The notes: generated by a model not told the origin, from the sequence alone. A stretch of 64,000 nt of DNA from JBMNIZ01 sp050951405 (GCA_050951405.1 JBMNIZ010000008.1:62001-126000); one strand, 5' to 3'; counted from the first letter of the stretch, positions 34,001-43,021 are shown. A program made the numbers and translations.

Positions 34001-34490
34001 CATGAATTTTATAGCCTAGGGCCGACTGATCCCCAGTTTCTCGGACTAAGCCCTGGTAATACTCAAACAAAGTGTCCGGTAAAATATTGTATTGCTTGAA
34101 TTCCGCCAAGGTCTTGGCCAGCTTATGAATAAAGCCCGTCTCTTGCGCGATTTTGTCAAAAAGGAGCAGTTCTTTGCTTTTTTGCAGAAGAAGGGACCGG
34201 ATGGCCATCATTTTCCCCAATTCATCCAGGTAGCGGCGGTGGCCGCCGCCGGTTTCCTGAAATATCAACCAGCCCAACCGGCGGAAACTCAGCACCTTAG
34301 CCCGGATGGTACCGGTGAGATCCGGAGCGGCGATCAAAGCCATTTCCGTTTGAAAACTGGCCTGCTCCGGCACTAAAAAAATCAGGGGCGGCCCCTCCTT
34401 CGGATCCTGCCGCAGAGAATATCTTATTTCTTCCAGGCAGAAACGGGTCTTACCGGTACCTGCCCGGCCCAGGATAAAACGCAATCCCAT
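31005..34490 (-). CDS. addB: AddB, Fe-S nuclease subunit B of AddAB
   Basis: About 1161 residues. N-terminal LGRAGTGKTRFCLEEI Walker A. RecB-type nuclease near the C-terminus: GRIDRLDLARKEGSLYLRVIDYKSSDRDL. Iron-sulfur staple cysteines: FASCPFRYFAQ about residue 790 and CSHCSFTPFC near the end, matching the C...CxxCx5C arrangement of AddB. ATG at 34490 in a TGATG overlap with the preceding gene; a GTG one codon earlier is the alternative. Tight overlaps on both sides show one operon. Confidence 0.97.
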   Translation of the reverse strand: MGLRFILGRAGTGKTRFCLEEIRYSLRQDPKEGPPLIFLVPEQASFQTEMALIAAPDLTGTIRAKVLSFRRLGWLIFQETGGGHRRYLDELGKMMAIRSLLLQKSKELLLFDKIAQETGFIHKLAKTLAEFKQYNILPDTLFEYYQGLVRETGDQSALGYKIHDLHLIYQAYEDFLSGRYLDPDDYLHLLSRKILVCSFLQGARVWIDGFSAFTPREMEVIGALLCQCRQVNLALCLDSRQLQGKCRETDLFHPTRETYEQFLDLAARLRVPVEDTICLDRPGSLAFRFLANPALGYLEKNFENPSSPWQGEIQGLQLVAAANRRVEAEGVAREILRLVRDEGYRYRDLAVILRNLDDYADLLAAVFTDYGIPYFMDRKRPVHHHPLIELVKAALETVSGSWHYESVFRYLKTDLVPVSRAEVDLLENYVLANGIGGRHWLEAEPWTFPRQYSWEEDREATLQDTVYLEKIHRARVRASSDLISFHRQVTGRKKLTVREMTVALYGLLEDLGVPRRLEGWRRKAVKQGMLDEGEEHLQVWNGLMQVLDQLVEALGDQILTIGQYARVLESGLETLQLGLIPQALDQVLVGSIERSRQPEIKGAFLLGVNEGSFPARLSEDEIFTDGEREKLAGSRLELAPTSKMRLLHEEYLAYIALTRAAHYLWVSYPLAGEEGKSLLPSPLIGRLRLLFPNMSLRFLAVEPEKSSFPLLHYLTDPGRVLSFTACQLQKARKGREFSPLVLELYRWLLDHREQVPGLALFLRAPFYRNETERLSEDLVEKLYGNSLRSSVSRLETFASCPFRYFAQYGLGLEERRIFRLDARAAGLFYHQFFKEFTEELQSRGLDWGKLRDEELEGLVAEIVERMIPRLQNEILLNSPRYRYLTGVLRETLLTATKVLTEHARRGMFRPVAVELAFGLEKGLPPWEISLKGGRRLQLRGRIDRLDLARKEGSLYLRVIDYKSSDRDLELTKLYHGLDLQLLTYLAVALAYGRRWGVDKVEPGGVFYFPVQQPLLREDGPLAPEEAAAKIKKKLKMRGIVLDDPHVIGLMGGAKSSDLIPASLNRDGSLSKRSKALSRENWTLLQEFLRRRLARLSEEIFSGVTDIAPYRLGTETPCSHCSFTPFCCFDILLEGCRYRDLAKEKDEVIMERIRQEMKEGEA

Positions 34491-37400
34491 CACAGCACCT
34501 TCCCTATCCGCAAATGCACCGGCGCACCCCAGGGGAGAAAATCTTCCCGGTGGGACAGGAAAATGATCTGGCGTTCTCTGGCAATTTCCTGCAGCGTCTC
34601 GCCCACCCGGGCCAGCCGTCGGGCATCAAAGTTGTGAAAAGGATCATCAAAGATCAAGGGGAGATTGATTTCCCCGGACAGAAGAGAGGCTATGGCCAGA
34701 CGGAGGGACAGATAAAGTTGATCCCTGGCTCCCTGGCTCAGCTGGCTGACCAGGCATTTTTTCCCCCCGTGAACAATCTTGATCAGAAAGTCCTCCCCAA
34801 TTTCCACCCGGCGGCTTTGGTTGCCGGTAAAACGGCGGAAATAAGCGGTCACTTCCCTGTTCAGATGTTCCCGGTAGGAAAGATGGTACTCATCTACGGC
34901 TGCCTCCAGCTCCCGGTAAGCCAAAGCCAGGGCCCGGCTTTCCAATTCCAGGCTATTCTTTTCTTCTTCCAGTTCTTTTATTTCCAGTTCTGCAGCTGCC
35001 AGATTTAGGGGTTGCATCCCTTCCAGGCGTGCCTGTTCTTTCAAAACCCGCCTGAGTTCTTCTTCCCTATCCTCCCTTTCCCTGGCCAATTTCTCCCGGG
35101 CCTGGGCCAAAGACCGGAATTCATTTTCCAGCTCTGCTGGTGCAAAAGCGCCCCGGTGATCGGGCAAACCGGGGTGTTCTCTGGTCAATTCCTCCAACTG
35201 GTGCCAAATATGCCTGGCTTCATTTTCTGTATCCAAGAGCTTCAGCGCCAGCTCCTCCTGGTTTTCCACCTGAAGACCATCCAGCAATGCCTGGAGCGCA
35301 CCCTGAATACCGATTAGCTCCTGCCGTTTTTCCTCATAAGATTGCAGCCTTTGTAAAGCCGTCGCCGCTTCTCCTCCGGCAGGCTCCAGATATTCTTTCA
35401 GCCCCAGGCGCTTTTCCTCCAGGGCAGCTGCCAGCTCCTCAAGTTCCTCTTTCAGCTTCTTCTTTTTATTTGCCAACCTTTCCCCGGCATGCTGCAGCCG
35501 GAGAAGATTTTCCCTGGCCTCTTGATAAGCCTCCTCCAGTTCACGCAGGTATTCCGGATTCGTATTGGCATCAAAAGGGCTTATTGCCGCTTCCAGCCGA
35601 GAAAGCTGCTCCTCTATCCTCTCCAGGGGGGTGAGATCAGCTCCGTCTCGCTCTTCCAATTCGGCTTTTTTGGCCTGGAGAGCCGCCAAGCGGGATTGAC
35701 AATCCTCCCAAGCCGCAGCGCTGGCTGTGATCTCTTCCCACCAAGTTTCCTCCTTCTTTTCCAGCCAGCCCATTAAATCTTCCACCGATTTCCCTTCTTC
35801 GCCCAGAAGCCGCCACAAGCGGCGGGGAGTCTCCCAGGAACTCTTCAAATTTACTGCAGGCGCTTTTTCCAGCTCGGCGGCAGCCAAGCCGTACTCCTCT
35901 CGGGACAGCCTTTCCAGATTTTCCTGGAGGCGATTCTTCTGGGCAATCAATTCCCGGTATTCCTCATAGGCCTGGGAAACAGCTGCTCCGAATACTTCCG
36001 TAAATGGCTGCGTCAAAGCATGGAAATTCTCCAAGGCTTTCTCCGCTTCTTCCGCCTGTCTCTTCAGCTTTTCCAGTTCTTCCGGGGAGGGGAGCTCTTG
36101 CGCCATCTCTTTCAACTTATTCTCCTGATTGGCACGGAGGCTGAACCGGTGCTGCAATACTCCCAACTCCGCTTCCCCGGCACCGGCCCGGGAGCCGAGG
36201 CGGGCATCTATTTCCGCCAGCTCTTTCTCCAAAAGATCTATCCCGGTTTCCGGCGCACCATCCTTTTTTGCTCTGCTTAAAAAACTGCCCAGGACCCAGC
36301 CGGCAATTCCGCCCAGAAGAGCGGCTAAAACCGAGTAAAGTAAATTCCGGCCCAGGGCCCAGCCAAAGCCGGCCAGCAGGCATCCCCCTATCCCCGCCAG
36401 AAGCAAGGGCAGAAGGAATATTCTCGGAGCCGGATCTGTCTCCCTCTGCCGGCGCCGGCGCTCTTCCAGCAGCGATAATTTCCTCTCTATATCTTCCTCT
36501 TTCAATCCTGCCAGGTCACCGTATTCATTTTGGAACTGCTCCTCCATTCCCCGGTAGGCGGCCAGCAATTCTTCGGCTTTCTCCCGGGCCAGCTTTTTCT
36601 CCCGGCAATCCATCTCCAGTTCCAGCTTCCGGGAGGTATAGGAAGAAATTGCCTCCTCTTCCTCCGCACCCAGTTGGGCAAAAAGCCCAAAGGGGCCCGA
36701 TATTTTCTCCTGGATCAACTGGAGCTCTTTCTGCCAGAGTTGAAATTGTCGCCATTTTTCTCCGGGTTCCGGCTGGGCCTGCCGCCACATCCCCAATAAT
36801 GCTGCCGGATTATGGCCCAGGATCATCCAGTCAGGCATCTGCAGAAGCTGTTCTTCAATTTCTTTTTCCTCCCGGCTGACGGCATCCAGCTTGTCTGTCA
36901 ATTCTTTTTTCGCCAGGGACAGCCTCTGAAATTCCTGAAAATCCGCTAAAAGACGGGGATTGGTCTGAAAAGGAAAAAATTCCTCCTGGAGGCGGGCTGT
37001 CAAGGAGGCAATTTCCGCTGCCAGCTCTTCCAATTCCCGTTCTATTTCCTTTTGCTCCTTTTCCAGGCGGGCTTTTTCTTCTTCTCGGCGAATCAGGGCC
37101 TCCAGTTCAGCGGACAAATCTTCGGGCCTATTTTCCAGTTCCGGATAATCACGCCGCAGTTTCTCCTGGCCTTTTTCCAGCTTCGTCATGATTTCCCGGA
37201 CCTTCTCCCGGGCCTGTCCCAATTCCATTTGTTTTTTCACCGTCTCCCGGTAACGGCTCTGCAAAAAGCGCCAACGGTCCCAAGCCCGATAAAGGCTGTC
37301 TTTTTCTTCCCATTCTTTCCGCAAGTCTTTGATCTTGTCCTCCAGTTCCCGGGCTCTAATCAGCAGTTTTTGTAAATTATCCGCTCCTTCCCGGCTTTCC

Positions 37401-38086
37401 TCCCAGGCCTGACGCAATTCTTCCAGGCGGCCCTTCAGCAGCTCCAACGCTCCGTCCAACCGGCCGTCCCGATCGGTTATGCCCAGGCTTCCGGTATAAC
37501 GGGTTAATTTTTTGGCCTCTTCCTGTAGCTTTTCCAAAGCTGCCCGGTAATGCCCCCCGGAACCGGAGAGGAGGGATTGAACTTCTTCATCCAGCTGCTC
37601 TGTTTCCGGCAGGGGCTGGTTTAAACAAAAGGTGGCAGAAAAGAGGTCCCGGGAACTCAAACCGATCAGATGCCGCAGTTTTCCTTCGTACTCCAAGTTA
37701 GGGCGTCGGGCAGAAGGATTGTGCATACCGGACAGTTCCTCCCGCCAGCGGCCATTTTCTTTCATCTGCAAATAAAAGCGGTTATCTGCAAAAAGTCGCT
37801 TGAGTTTATAAACAACTCCCCTGGAGCAAAACTCCAGTTCTCCTTCAAAGGCAGCGGCACCATCCCAGTTCCGAAATCGGCTATCACCGAATTTGCCAGG
37901 ATCCGAACTGGCCGGCAGCCCAAAGAGGATAGCTTGCAGCCCGGCTATTAAAGTGGTCTTTCCTCTTTCATTGGGAGCTACAAGAACGTTAAGTCCTTCC
38001 TGAAACTCCACCGTCACCGGCTCTTTATACGCTCCAAAGCCTGCAAGCCTTAGTTTTTTCCAAGTTACCTCAGACACTTCTTCCAT
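34490..38086 (-). CDS. YhaN/SbcC-type AAA+ ATPase with central membrane hairpin
   Basis: 1198 residues. N-terminal ATPase half: LRLAGFGAYKEPVTVEF, Walker A APNERGKTTLIAGLQAILFG. C-terminal half: signature QLSQGARDQLYLSLRLAI and Walker B LPLIFDDPFHNFD. Between them are long coiled coils rich in E/L/K/R and, near residues 555-605, two hydrophobic helices (LLPLLLAGIGGCLLAGFGWALG; LLYSVLAALLGGIAGWVLG). Such central helices are seen in the YhaN branch rather than in classical SbcC. The partner phosphoesterase lies upstream with 17-bp overlap. Likely acts in DNA end processing with its partner. A GTG at 38077 is a possible start with better spacing. Confidence 0.88.
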   Translation of the reverse strand: MEEVSEVTWKKLRLAGFGAYKEPVTVEFQEGLNVLVAPNERGKTTLIAGLQAILFGLPASSDPGKFGDSRFRNWDGAAAFEGELEFCSRGVVYKLKRLFADNRFYLQMKENGRWREELSGMHNPSARRPNLEYEGKLRHLIGLSSRDLFSATFCLNQPLPETEQLDEEVQSLLSGSGGHYRAALEKLQEEAKKLTRYTGSLGITDRDGRLDGALELLKGRLEELRQAWEESREGADNLQKLLIRARELEDKIKDLRKEWEEKDSLYRAWDRWRFLQSRYRETVKKQMELGQAREKVREIMTKLEKGQEKLRRDYPELENRPEDLSAELEALIRREEEKARLEKEQKEIERELEELAAEIASLTARLQEEFFPFQTNPRLLADFQEFQRLSLAKKELTDKLDAVSREEKEIEEQLLQMPDWMILGHNPAALLGMWRQAQPEPGEKWRQFQLWQKELQLIQEKISGPFGLFAQLGAEEEEAISSYTSRKLELEMDCREKKLAREKAEELLAAYRGMEEQFQNEYGDLAGLKEEDIERKLSLLEERRRRQRETDPAPRIFLLPLLLAGIGGCLLAGFGWALGRNLLYSVLAALLGGIAGWVLGSFLSRAKKDGAPETGIDLLEKELAEIDARLGSRAGAGEAELGVLQHRFSLRANQENKLKEMAQELPSPEELEKLKRQAEEAEKALENFHALTQPFTEVFGAAVSQAYEEYRELIAQKNRLQENLERLSREEYGLAAAELEKAPAVNLKSSWETPRRLWRLLGEEGKSVEDLMGWLEKKEETWWEEITASAAAWEDCQSRLAALQAKKAELEERDGADLTPLERIEEQLSRLEAAISPFDANTNPEYLRELEEAYQEARENLLRLQHAGERLANKKKKLKEELEELAAALEEKRLGLKEYLEPAGGEAATALQRLQSYEEKRQELIGIQGALQALLDGLQVENQEELALKLLDTENEARHIWHQLEELTREHPGLPDHRGAFAPAELENEFRSLAQAREKLAREREDREEELRRVLKEQARLEGMQPLNLAAAELEIKELEEEKNSLELESRALALAYRELEAAVDEYHLSYREHLNREVTAYFRRFTGNQSRRVEIGEDFLIKIVHGGKKCLVSQLSQGARDQLYLSLRLAIASLLSGEINLPLIFDDPFHNFDARRLARVGETLQEIARERQIIFLSHREDFLPWGAPVHLRIGKVL

Positions 38087-39200
38087 CTCCTCTTAGAGCA
38101 AGCAGTCCCTTGGTTAAGGCCCGGTGCAAAAGACGACGTTCTCCTTCATCTCCGGCCTCTTGCAGGCGAGCGAGAATTCTGCGCAAAAAGATGCCGGTAA
38201 TGGTGGGTTCCTCCGCCAGGCGCTCCAGGCTTTCCCGGGAATACTCCACGGATTCGTCCTTTACTTCCAGGTAGTAAAAATAAGGGGCCAGCCGGGCTTC
38301 CATTTCTTCCCCGTTCAACGGAAAGCTGGCCAGCCCGGTCAGGCGCAGTTCCAAAAGCTGCCGGGGATCAGACCGGGACATCAGCATTTCCGCCAATTCC
38401 TCGGCGTCTGCCGCCAGCCCCACATCCACTGTTTCACTGCGAAAATTTCTTATTTCCACCGGTACGATCTCCGTCCTGGGTTCAGGGCGGGAAAAATCCA
38501 CCACCAGAAAACTGCCCTCCCCCGGATCATGAAATCCCTTTCCATAAACTATCCCCGGATACATGGCCAGCCCTGCTCCCAGTTGATAGCTCTGACGGCG
38601 ATGAAAATGCCCTAAAGCCACATAGTGATAGCCGGCTTGGGCCAGCCCTTTAGGATCCAAAGGCAAACTCCGTTCTCCCCCATCCCGGCCGTAAGAACCG
38701 TGAAAGACTGCCAGATGAAAGCCGGCTGCTTCCTCTCGAGGAAATGCGGTCAAAGGAGATAGGGATCCGGTGATCCCTCCCGTGTAAGCCATACTGTAAA
38801 CATAACAGGCGGTTCCCCTGAGAGAGAATGTACCCACCAGCCGGGGCTGGGGATTGGTGACCAAAAGACCCGGCCAGCGCTCTTTTTCCTGGCGGTAAAC
38901 GGAATCATGGTAGGTGATTTCATCATGATTGCCGGGCACCGTAATCAGGTGAATGCCCGCTTCTTCCAGCCTTGCCAAGTCCCTGATCACCCTTTCCGTC
39001 AATTCCCGAGGAGGGCGGTGGGTTTCGAACAAATCCCCGGCGACGATGACCAGATCAATAGCGGCTTTTTCATCCAGGGCATAATCCACCGCCCAGCCCA
39101 AAAGCCGGTCTCTTTCCTTTTGTACCTCCTCCTGTTTTTCCGGCGGCAGGAAGGATGGGCGCCAGCCCAGATGTAAATCAGCCAGGTGTAAAATGCGCAT
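38070..39200 (-). CDS. YhaO/SbcD-type metallophosphoesterase
   Basis: 376 residues from ATG at 39200 (MRILHLADLHLGWRPSFL). Calcineurin-type motifs: D-x-H in LADLHLG, GDLFETHRPP, GNHDEIT, H in VFHGSYG, GHFHRRQSY. Together with the adjacent ATPase it forms an Mre11/Rad50-like pair (YhaO/YhaN in Bacillus, SbcD/SbcC elsewhere). The gene order yhaM-yhaO-yhaN-addB-addA joins RNA-end, DNA-end and recombination nucleases. The long upstream extension of the frame is not needed. Confidence 0.92.
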   Translation of the reverse strand: MRILHLADLHLGWRPSFLPPEKQEEVQKERDRLLGWAVDYALDEKAAIDLVIVAGDLFETHRPPRELTERVIRDLARLEEAGIHLITVPGNHDEITYHDSVYRQEKERWPGLLVTNPQPRLVGTFSLRGTACYVYSMAYTGGITGSLSPLTAFPREEAAGFHLAVFHGSYGRDGGERSLPLDPKGLAQAGYHYVALGHFHRRQSYQLGAGLAMYPGIVYGKGFHDPGEGSFLVVDFSRPEPRTEIVPVEIRNFRSETVDVGLAADAEELAEMLMSRSDPRQLLELRLTGLASFPLNGEEMEARLAPYFYYLEVKDESVEYSRESLERLAEEPTITGIFLRRILARLQEAGDEGERRLLHRALTKGLLALRGDGRSV

Positions 39201-39260
39201 CTCATTCACCGCTTTCCTCATCTTCTTGGACCAGTTAGCTCTTTCCCACATCCGTCCGTT

Positions 39261-40205
39261 TTAGCCGGTAAAGATATATCGCTCCAGCTGCCTGTTGTAA
39301 GGAGTCCAGTTCCCCTCCCCAGGCGTAGCTTCTCTGGCCCGCCTAAATTTATCCATTTCCGCATCCAGCAGATCAGCTTGATGCAAAATGGCCGCTTCCA
39401 AAAATTTGGGTTTTTTGGGAGACTGCCATTCGTATTTGCCATGGTGACTCACAATCATGTGCAGGAGCTTTAAACGAAGACTGTCGGGGAAACCGGTAAT
39501 TTTGCGCAAACGCTGGTGAACCAAATCCACACCCATGACAATATGTCCCAGGAGACGGCCGGCATCGGTATAGTCAATGGCATACTGATAGTCAAACTCG
39601 TAGATTTTACCAATATCGTGAAAAAGCGCCCCGGTGAAAAGAAGGTCCTGGTCAACCTCCGGATAAGCCGCGGCAATACCCCGGCAGAGGCGCAAAACAT
39701 TGAGGGTGTGCTCTAAAAGACCACCCAGATAAGACTGGTGATGGACCTTGGCAGCGGGCGCCCGGCAAAAAGCTTCCACCAGTTTTTCATCCTGCAAAAA
39801 GTCCTCCACCAGTTCCTTGAGATAGGGATTCTGTACCGTTTCCACAATTGCTTTCAGCTCGGACCATAACTCCTGCACATCATAAGGGGTTGACGGTAAA
39901 AACTGGGTAATATCCACTTTGGCCGGATCCAAAACTTTTAGCTTGTCAATGGTGATCTGCAGCCTTTGATTATATGAGCCAACCTGCCCCAAAATAGCAA
40001 TAAAGTCGTTGACTTTCAAACTCACCGCTATTTCCTCGGCCCGGTCCCAGACTTTGGCCTCGATTTCTCCGCTTTTATCGCCCAGGGTCAAGGAAAGAAA
40101 TTTCCCCTGTTTCTCACGAAAATTATACAAATCCTTGCGGCGTATCTGGAAAATGCTGCGCAGGACCTGCCCCTCTACCAAATCCGCTACGAATACTTTC
40201 GTCAC
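39261..40205 (-). CDS. yhaM: YhaM, 3'-5' exoribonuclease with OB and HD domains
   Basis: 314 residues from GTG at 40205 after AAAGGAGG, exactly the length of Bacillus YhaM. N-terminal OB fold: FVADLVEGQVLRSIFQIRRKD, FLSLTLGDKSGEIEAKVWD. HD domain: HHQSYLGGLLEHTLNVLRLC, LFTGALFHDIGKIYEF, GHIVMGVDLV, LLHMIVSHHGKYEW. It degrades RNA and some single-stranded DNA from the 3' end. First gene of the operon, 60 bp before yhaO. Confidence 0.94.
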   Translation of the reverse strand: MTKVFVADLVEGQVLRSIFQIRRKDLYNFREKQGKFLSLTLGDKSGEIEAKVWDRAEEIAVSLKVNDFIAILGQVGSYNQRLQITIDKLKVLDPAKVDITQFLPSTPYDVQELWSELKAIVETVQNPYLKELVEDFLQDEKLVEAFCRAPAAKVHHQSYLGGLLEHTLNVLRLCRGIAAAYPEVDQDLLFTGALFHDIGKIYEFDYQYAIDYTDAGRLLGHIVMGVDLVHQRLRKITGFPDSLRLKLLHMIVSHHGKYEWQSPKKPKFLEAAILHQADLLDAEMDKFRRAREATPGEGNWTPYNRQLERYIFTG

Positions 40206-40332
40206 TGGCGAACCTCCTTTAATCAGTCTGCCGAGTCTCTCTTCCTTTCCAGCTTGACAAATCTTTTTCATAGTTCGCATTTTTCCGGGAAGAATCCTCC
40301 CTGCCTCGGGAAATTATCGTCTGCCGGGTACC

Positions 40333-40353
40333 GGGCGGGCACAAACCCGTCCC
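40333..40353. repeat. Intergenic palindromic repeat
   Basis: GGGCGGG-6 nt-CCCGTCCC, imperfect arms, in the gap between yhaM and the small gene at 40468. Same style as 26370-26391. The rest of this 262-bp gap must hold divergent promoters, but I see no clear -35/-10 pair. Confidence 0.4.
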
Positions 40354-40467
40354 TCCCCTTTTTCCAGCCGGGAAGCTGGAGGCTTGCTGCCGGAATTTGT
40401 AGCAGTTGTCTCCCTGGAATAATAAGCTATAGCAAGAGAATTTCCTGCTGCAAAGGAGGGTGAAGAC

Positions 40468-40680
40468 ATGGCAGGCCAAGCGGAGATTAACAATTTCCTA
40501 CGCAGCCTCAAGCCTTTCGTTAATCGGGAAGGAGTTGCGGCCCTGGAGACCCTGGAGAACTTTTTCGAGCTGCTTGACGACCCGAAAGTACAGTCCTTCG
40601 CTCATAACGTCCGCACTTTCACCAGCATGATGAGGGAAAAGACAAAAAGGGAAAAAGCGGAGAGCACCGGGAATTTTTAA
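40468..40680 (+). CDS. Small hypothetical protein, 70 residues
   Basis: MAGQAEINNFLRSLKPFVNR, then EGVAALETLENFFELLDDPKVQSFAHNVRTFTSMMREK and a charged tail. Start ATG follows AAAGGAGGGTG, a strong ribosome site. Predominantly helical and soluble. The pattern of a short helix pair around LLDDPKVQ is somewhat like DUF1641-type proteins, but I would not assign it. Divergent from yhaM. Confidence 0.65.
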   Translation: MAGQAEINNFLRSLKPFVNREGVAALETLENFFELLDDPKVQSFAHNVRTFTSMMREKTKREKAESTGNF

Positions 40681-40836
40681 AAAATGTTCCCAGCTTTTGT
40701 TTCCTGGACAAATCCATGCCCCTGTCCGAGAGAAGAATAATCGGAACCTATATTTATTAAAGAGAATAATTCTGGTCCTTTTGAGGAAAAATGTAAAACA
40801 CCGTTCAGAAAATATCAAGCCGGGAGGGCAATAAAA

Positions 40837-40920
40837 ATGGCCAAAAAATGCAGTTTTTCCAGCTGCCGCTGGTTTGGTGGGGACCCGGAAAAAGAGCTGC
40901 TCAAAGACGGTGGAGGCTGA
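40837..40920 (+). CDS. Possible 27-residue Cys-containing peptide
   Basis: ATG at 40837 after GGGAGGGC gives MAKKCSFSSCRWFGGDPEKE and ends LLKDGGG. The clear ribosome site and two cysteines (C-x4-C) are the only support. No promoter seen. The 354-bp stretch 40681-41034 otherwise contains no gene. Confidence 0.3.
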   Translation: MAKKCSFSSCRWFGGDPEKELLKDGGG

Positions 40921-41024
40921 CTCCATCCCAACAGCGCTGGATGCGATCCCACCAAATTGACCAAAACCGGCAGACCCGCCTGCTATATGCGCTAATTCAA
41001 CTTTTGCCAGGCAGCTCTGACAGG

Positions 41025-41050
41025 GAAGGACCGCTTAGGGGCGGTCCTTC
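41025..41050. terminator. Convergent hairpin at the end of larC
   Basis: GAAGGACCGC / GCGGTCCTTC, 10-bp perfect stem, 6-nt loop containing the larC stop codon. T-runs on both sides are short, so it may be a weak bidirectional terminator. Confidence 0.5.
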
Positions 41051-42262
41051 CTTTGTAAAAACCGGTAAGCTTCACCCTTGATCAGGTCATAAACCTCCTT
41101 CAAGGGCATTTTCCTTTCCTGCGCTATTTGCCGGCAGTCTTCATATTCAGGAGAAATATTCCGGATGCACTCTCCGGAAACGGCCACCTTCACTCTTGCC
41201 GTGCCCAGTTTCGTTTCCACAGAAATGATTTTATAAGGCAACATCAACTTGGCGGCTGGATAGACTCTCAGCCCGATGGAGCTGCTTTCCGCCAAGAGCA
41301 GATGAGTAAATTCCTCCAACTGGCCGGGTTTGATCAGGAGTTTCAGCAGAACGGCAGGTCGATTTTTCTTCATGTGTATGGGATGGAAGAAAACCTCCAA
41401 GGCACCTGCCTGAAGAAAAATATCCATGAGATAATCATAAAACTCCGGATTCATATCATCAATATTGGCTTCCAAAAGAAGCACCTCTTCCTGTCCTATT
41501 TCCCCACGGCCTCCCAGGCGCAGGCTGCCGCCGCAAAGCCCCTCTTTTATTCTCTCTCCCAGCTGTAGTCGGAGCAGATTGGGAATACTCAGATCCCTTT
41601 CCCCTGCCCCGTAACCGCAGGACAAAAGACGCATGGGAGGCATCGGACCGTAATGACGGCAGTAAGAGGTCAGAATAGCCGCTCCCGTAGGTGTAACCAA
41701 TTCACTATCAATCCCTTGCGAATAAACGGGCACCCCTTTGAGCAATTCCACAGTGGCCGGCGCCGGAACCGGTATGGTTCCGTGGGCGCAGTGAACAAAA
41801 CCCGTTCCAATATGCAGCGGGGAAGAATAGACCTCTTCAATTCCCAAGCGCCGAAGACCGCTCACGGCTCCCACGATATCCACAATGGCATCCAAGGCCC
41901 CTACTTCATGGAAATGAATCTCCTCCACCCGGCTGCGGTGGACTTTGGCTTCCGCCTGGGCCAGCCTGGTAAAAATCTCGATGGACTTTTCCTTAGCTGC
42001 ACCAGGCAGACCTGCTCTCCTGGATAATCCTTTTAATATCCTCCAGACCGCGGTGGACATGGCCCTCTTCCGTAATCACCCGAATTCTGGTGCCGCCAAT
42101 TCCTTTTCTGGTGACCTTTTCTTTTTCCAAGCGAAAACCCGTCAGAGAAAGGCCGGCCAGATCCTCTTGCAGCTGTTGGAAAGAGAGCCCGGCATCAACC
42201 AAAGCTCCCAGGATCATATCTCCGCTTATCCCTGCAAAACAGTGAAAATAGGCTATTCTCAC
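41035..42262 (-). pseudogene. larC: LarC, nickel-pincer cofactor nickel-inserting cyclometallase, one frameshift
   Basis: Two frames together give about 408 residues, the normal LarC length. Frame 1 (GTG at 42262): RIAYFHCFAGISGDMILGALVDAG to DIKRIIQES. Frame 2: LPGAAKEKSIEIFTRLAQAEAKVH, VEEIHFHEVGALDAIVDIVGA, GTIPVPAPATVELLKG, ELVTPTGAAIL, LLEANIDDMNPEFYDYLMD, AVLLKLLIKPGQ. LarC inserts Ni into the pyridine dithiocarboxylate cofactor using CTP. The break near 42010 is repaired by dropping one T before a CTG codon. LarC of Lactobacillus plantarum uses programmed frameshifting, but far later in the protein, so this break looks like an indel. Confidence 0.9.
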
Positions 42263-42268
42263 TCCTGC

Positions 42269-43021
42269 TCACTCTCCCAAACGGTTGATGAGGCTGGCCT
42301 GGAAACCGGCTCCAAACCCGTTATCGATGTTCACCACACTGACCCCGGGGGCGCAGCTGTTCAGCATCCCCAAGAGAGCGGCCAGACCGCCGAAGCCGGC
42401 CCCGTAACCAACACTGGTAGGTACGGCAATGACCGGCTTATCTACCAGTCCGCCAATAACGCTGGCCAGGGCCCCTTCCATGCCTGCCACCACAATCAAC
42501 ACCCGGGCGGCCAGCAGCCGGTCCTGATAAGCGGCCAGCCGGTGGAGGCCGGCCACCCCTACATCGTACAAACGTTGTACCCGGTTGCCCATCACTTCGG
42601 CAGTGATGGCGGCCTCTTCCGCCACCGGCAAATCCGAAGTCCCGGCGCTGACCACCAAAATATTCCCTCTCTTTTTTTGTTCACCCCGGCGGATGACCAG
42701 AAGACGGGGCAACTCGTAGTATTCCGCCTCCGGGGCCACTTCCCGGACAGCCTGGAAAATCTCCGGGCTGGCCTTGGTGGCTAGAAGATTTGTGTCCTCT
42801 TTTTCCAGCATTTTTGCCATGATGGAAGCCACTTGTTCCCCGGTCTTGCCTGCACAGAAGACCACTTCGGGAAAACCTTTTCTCCATTGCCGGCGATGAT
42901 CGACTTTGGCAAAACCCAAGTCGGTAAAAAACGAGTTTCGCAAAATGCCCAAGCCGGCTTCAATGCTTATTTCCCCATTTTGAATGCCGATCAATAAATC
43001 ACGCAGGTCATTTGCCTTCAT
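42269..43021 (-). CDS. larB: LarB, pyridinium-3,5-biscarboxylic acid mononucleotide synthase
   Basis: 250 residues. N-terminal helical part (LRDLLIGIQNGEISIEAGL), then a PurE/AIR-carboxylase-like fold: VSAGTSDLPVAEEAAITAEVMG, VYDVGVAGLHRL, VVAGMEGALASVIGGLVDKPVIAVPTSVGYGA, LNSCAPGVSVVNIDNGFGAGF. LarB carboxylates nicotinic acid adenine dinucleotide, the first step of the nickel-pincer cofactor. It overlaps larE by 14 bp and precedes larC by 6 bp, so all three are one operon. No lactate racemase larA is nearby. Confidence 0.96.
   Translation of the reverse strand: MKANDLRDLLIGIQNGEISIEAGLGILRNSFFTDLGFAKVDHRRQWRKGFPEVVFCAGKTGEQVASIMAKMLEKEDTNLLATKASPEIFQAVREVAPEAEYYELPRLLVIRRGEQKKRGNILVVSAGTSDLPVAEEAAITAEVMGNRVQRLYDVGVAGLHRLAAYQDRLLAARVLIVVAGMEGALASVIGGLVDKPVIAVPTSVGYGAGFGGLAALLGMLNSCAPGVSVVNIDNGFGAGFQASLINRLGE

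Noticed and set aside
33336..34019. 227-codon + strand ORF
   Set aside because: Antisense to addB, no ribosome site, no motif.
41993..42060. Programmed ribosomal frameshift in larC as in Lactobacillus plantarum
   Set aside because: There the shift occurs far later in the protein; here it is near residue 85, with no slippery heptamer seen, and is repaired by removing one base of the same type as in dnaE2 and dsrB.
41945..42784. 279-codon + strand ORF
   Set aside because: Antisense to larC/larB.
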